Origin: Lota lota
Lineage: Eukaryota > Chordata > Actinopteri > Gadiformes > Lotidae
Direction of reading: 5' to 3'
DNA: 64,000 bases
NCBI GenBank assembly: GCA_026745465.1
Contig: JACYXH010000476.1
Coordinates: 241,001 to 305,000, forward strand
A program made the translations under genes and the position numbers. Below, piece by piece: positions 61,177-64,000 of this stretch (positions are counted from its first letter, which is position 1; the number at the start of each line of letters is the position of its first letter). The notes under the pieces are model-generated. The model saw nothing but the letters and a program-made list of their open reading frames with translations. It had not been told where the DNA came from and searched no databases.

Positions 61177-63763
61177 CTAGAGACCCCCGTAGAGGTGGAT
61201 CTTGGCGAACGCCACGGTCTCGACAGAGTCCCGGTGACCTCGCTCGTAGAGGACGAAGATGAACTTCCTGTCCTCCGCCATGCTGCTGTTCAGCGATGTC
61301 ATGCAGGAGTAGCCACTCGGCCCCGGCCATAACTGGAGCGGCGCCTTCTCCCAGGATTTGCCGTTGGTCAGCGACCATCGCAGGGTGAGGTTCACCCCTA
61401 GGGCGAGAGAGAGAGAGCACAGGATGGACACGGCGGTACAGACATGTTCTCCGTCATACATCTACTACGCATTCACGTCATCATGCTGCTGTTGGAAATG
61501 CCTTCTGTTTTGATACATTTCTCGGAGAACATCAGAAGGCCCATGGTGTACGGGGGTCAAGACGGTGTGGTGGCTTTGATGTTTATCTCCCAGCCGACAG
61601 TCTCTGTTTTCGATGCCTCATCCTCAAATTCAATTTAAGTTGCTTTGGAGAAGAATGTTTGCTAAATAAATAATTACATTCGCGTAAGTTGATCAATACA
61701 CAAAAGCAACCAACTAATAAATAAATAGGGAACCAATAACCAAAAATGTAATTCATCCTTTTTTACTTTTTCTTTGCACATTATTATTTTTCTAATCTAA
61801 ATTCCGTATTATCCTAGTATTACTGTTCTGTTCTTCTGCTGTGAGCCGCTGACGCCCACATTTCTAGTCTGGGATTAATTAACAACCCCACAGAACAACA
61901 AATTGAAGACGAGTTAATCCCACATACTCCCGTTGACTCCCTTAGCGGATCTCTGGTGCTGCGAAAGGACCAGAGACACATTTTACACATGCTGAGCCCA
62001 AGTTGTGATGTCAGAAGGAGATTGAACCTATCACACGCCAATAAGCAAATACAGCAACACAACATAACAACATGTGGGCTTTGATCGTCCTCTTTACTCT
62101 GCTGGGTGCTGGCCGGGTTGGTGAAGTACAGCATCCCCTCTTTCTCCAGCATGCCCGCCGCCACCGTCGGGTCTATGAGGGCACGGTCGAAGAACAGTTC
62201 CTCCACCGGCAGGGTCTCCCCTCCATCGAGGCTGCGCACCACCATGCGACACTGGCAGTGGTAGTTGTTCTGGTTCCTCACGTTCACCATGATGCTGCCG
62301 TCGCTCAGCTCCACGGGCTGGGGGAGCGGCGGAGAGGAGGAGGAGGGGGTAGGAACGATGACACGGTGAGTGAGTTAGCCAGAACCGGAGAGACGATAAG
62401 GGAAAACTGAGATCAGATAAAGACAAGCCAAGCTTAAAGAAGAGAAAATAAGCTGAGAGATATGAAAAAAAAAGATAAGATAAACTAAACTGAGGTTAAG
62501 ATAGACCAAGTTCAAATATGTCAAGATAAACAAAAGTTCAAATAAAATGAGATAAGCTAATCTAATATGTGAAGACGTGTCGTGAGACGGGCACAATGAC
62601 ACCAGCTTTTTCCACCAAAGGTTGTCTGTACCTCATTGCAAACCGAGGTGGTGACACGCAATGTCCCAGTGGGACATGACTAAAAGTACCTTTTGCAACG
62701 TTATTACACACACATACCCTCGGTGTCAAACCAACGGCATACAATGAAAAGACACACAACCACCCCCCCCCCCCCCCCCGCCATCACCTGACCCAAGGCC
62801 CAAGGACATGGCGGTACGCTCGGCCTACCTGGCACTCGTCGGGGTTGAAGTCCAGCGGCTGCTTCGGCTGGTTGTACGGGACGCTTTTCAGCGCCGCGCC
62901 GTTGACCCAGGTCTTCCCGTGGTCGTCGCTCAGGATGCAGAAGACCCCGTCTCCCGCCAGAGTCCCGTGGCCGCACACCACCAGCCGGCCCCGGTGGGGG
63001 GCGTGGCGCTTCTGGAGAGGAGAAGCGCCGGGTGTTACGAAGGAGCTTCTTGATTTGTCATTGCACATGTGGAAGTACTGCACACGAAATGAGATCTCGA
63101 AATGAGGAACTGAGGAAACCCATGTGAACACGCGGAGAACATACAAAACGCCACACGGAAAGTCCCGCCCCCCCCCGTCCCCCCCCCCGGGTTGTCATAT
63201 ATGATATAAATCCAAGTCCAACCCTAAATCATGCTGAAAACATGGCATTCATCAGACGGAAAAAAGTAAGGGTTAACTTAGCACTGTTTTAAATTACACT
63301 ACAACTTCCTCCCCCCAAGATGACCATCCTCAGTTCATCGCTCAGAGTCCCTATGACCTCTGACCTGGACGCCAAGACCGGCGGCGGAGGCCAAGTACAA
63401 ATAGGATCCCAATTTGTGACGTCACAAGTATATCGACCCAATCAGACTCTAGCAAATTTTGACCCTAGACACAAGAAGCGAGAAAAGCGTTTCGCCTGAC
63501 CTGGATGCCAAACCCAGGCCCAGGGGCGAAGCTCTTCACCCCCAGCTGCTCGGATAGGTTCCTGGGCCGGCTCCAGCTGAGGCCGTCATCCGTGCTCTCC
63601 ACCATCATGACGCTGGACGGGCTGCAATGGTACTGGTGGAAGCACCACGTGTACACCAGGATGACCGACTTGGCCAACTCGTCCACCACCACCACGCCCA
63701 GGTTCAAACCGTCGACCAACGAGCCATCGTCCAGGATGAAGGACATAGGAGACCACGTGGACC
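61177..63763 (-). CDS. neu1: Lysosomal sialidase NEU1, last four coding exons (5' part outside the window)
   Basis: The exons are 63501-63763, 62829-63011, 62098-62317 and 61177-61397, all in phase. The enzyme removes terminal sialic acid from glycoproteins and glycolipids in lysosomes, where it works in a complex with cathepsin A. The visible part covers the middle and end of the beta-propeller. It has Asp boxes STDDGLSW and SDDHGKTW and a weaker SLTNGKSW, the conserved [26 protein letters not shown] and RNQNNYHC stretches, and [10 protein letters not shown] near the end. The order of landmarks matches human NEU1 as I remember it, not the cytosolic NEU3/NEU4 group. The C-terminus ends KIHLYGGL. 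The first exon here begins mid-codon, so at least one more exon with the signal sequence and the first active-site arginine lies beyond position 64,000. Confidence 0.93.
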
Positions 63764-63960
63764 CTGGGTGGGGGTGCAGATGATGACACACACAAGTTCA
63801 AAAAGACACGTACCAAATACTAGTGATAGGTCAAATTGACTAGTTCTTTAGTGTTCCCCTAGTAAAACTTTCTCAACATTTGTTATATATGACTAGTTCT
63901 ATTTAAATGGCATGGAGTCATTTAGTACAGAGCATTAGTGCTTACAGAGTATACGCCCAA

Positions 63961-63986
63961 GGGGGGGGGGGGGGGGGGGGGGGGGG
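63961..63986. repeat. Poly-G tract in a NEU1 intron
   Basis: This is a pure G run of about 26 nt close to the window edge. Similar pure G or C runs of 15-30 nt occur at about 6,729, 12,519, 20,323, 24,386, 31,979, 60,831 and 62,763. Confidence 0.9.
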
Positions 63987-64000
63987 CAGGACGGTGTTCA

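Overview
This is vertebrate nuclear DNA, almost certainly from a teleost fish. It has multi-exon genes with GT-AG introns, fish-type interspersed repeats and a very heavy load of CA/GT microsatellites and minisatellites. Every protein-coding gene I can support lies on the minus strand. From right to left the order is NEU1 (lysosomal sialidase, 3' part only), PRRC2A/BAT2, CSNK2B (casein kinase 2 regulatory beta subunit) and a tandem family of small Ly6/uPAR-domain genes. In mammals the same families sit together in the MHC class III region, so I read the window as a fish MHC class III-like segment. The microsatellite density would suit a cod-like (gadiform) fish, but that is only an inference.

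Bases 1 to about 33,700 hold five head-to-tail modules, each made of a Ly6 gene followed upstream by a CSNK2B copy. They begin near 1, 7,281, 13,441, 20,910 and 25,313. Modules 1+2 and 3+4 form a higher-order repeat of about 13 kb: shared LTR-like insertions sit at the same places in modules 1 and 3, and the even modules share a TATA promoter flank that the odd modules lack. Ly6 copies A, B and C are intact (128 residues, GPI-anchor type). Copies D and E are broken by indels, and E also by a solo LTR placed on a splice acceptor. Only the last CSNK2B copy (30,322-33,732) is complete, with 215 codons in six coding exons. The other four are partial, having lost exons 2-3, most of exon 4 and the original stop codon with its 3'UTR.

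Bases 34,100-34,560 hold the probable CSNK2B promoter and non-coding exon 1. PRRC2A runs from a non-coding first exon near 59.4-59.6 kb, through a start codon at 57,227, to a stop at 37,979. I could join sixteen coding exons with consistent phase into 2,095 codons. The reading frame stops just after the WPSPKNR motif, so the C-terminal third known from mammals is not seen here. Four PRRC2A introns carry minisatellites that touch splice sites: two are built from copies of the adjacent exon end plus its 5' splice site, and two are long pyrimidine-rich arrays directly upstream of the 3' splice site.

Bases 61,177-63,763 hold the last four coding exons of NEU1; its N-terminal exons lie beyond the right edge. 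Other mobile elements are a 514-bp hAT-type element with a SINE inside it, the solo LTR in Ly6-E, and two related LTR-like insertions in each large unit. Exon limits were set by hand from splice consensus, reading phase and remembered family sequences; no alignment program was used.
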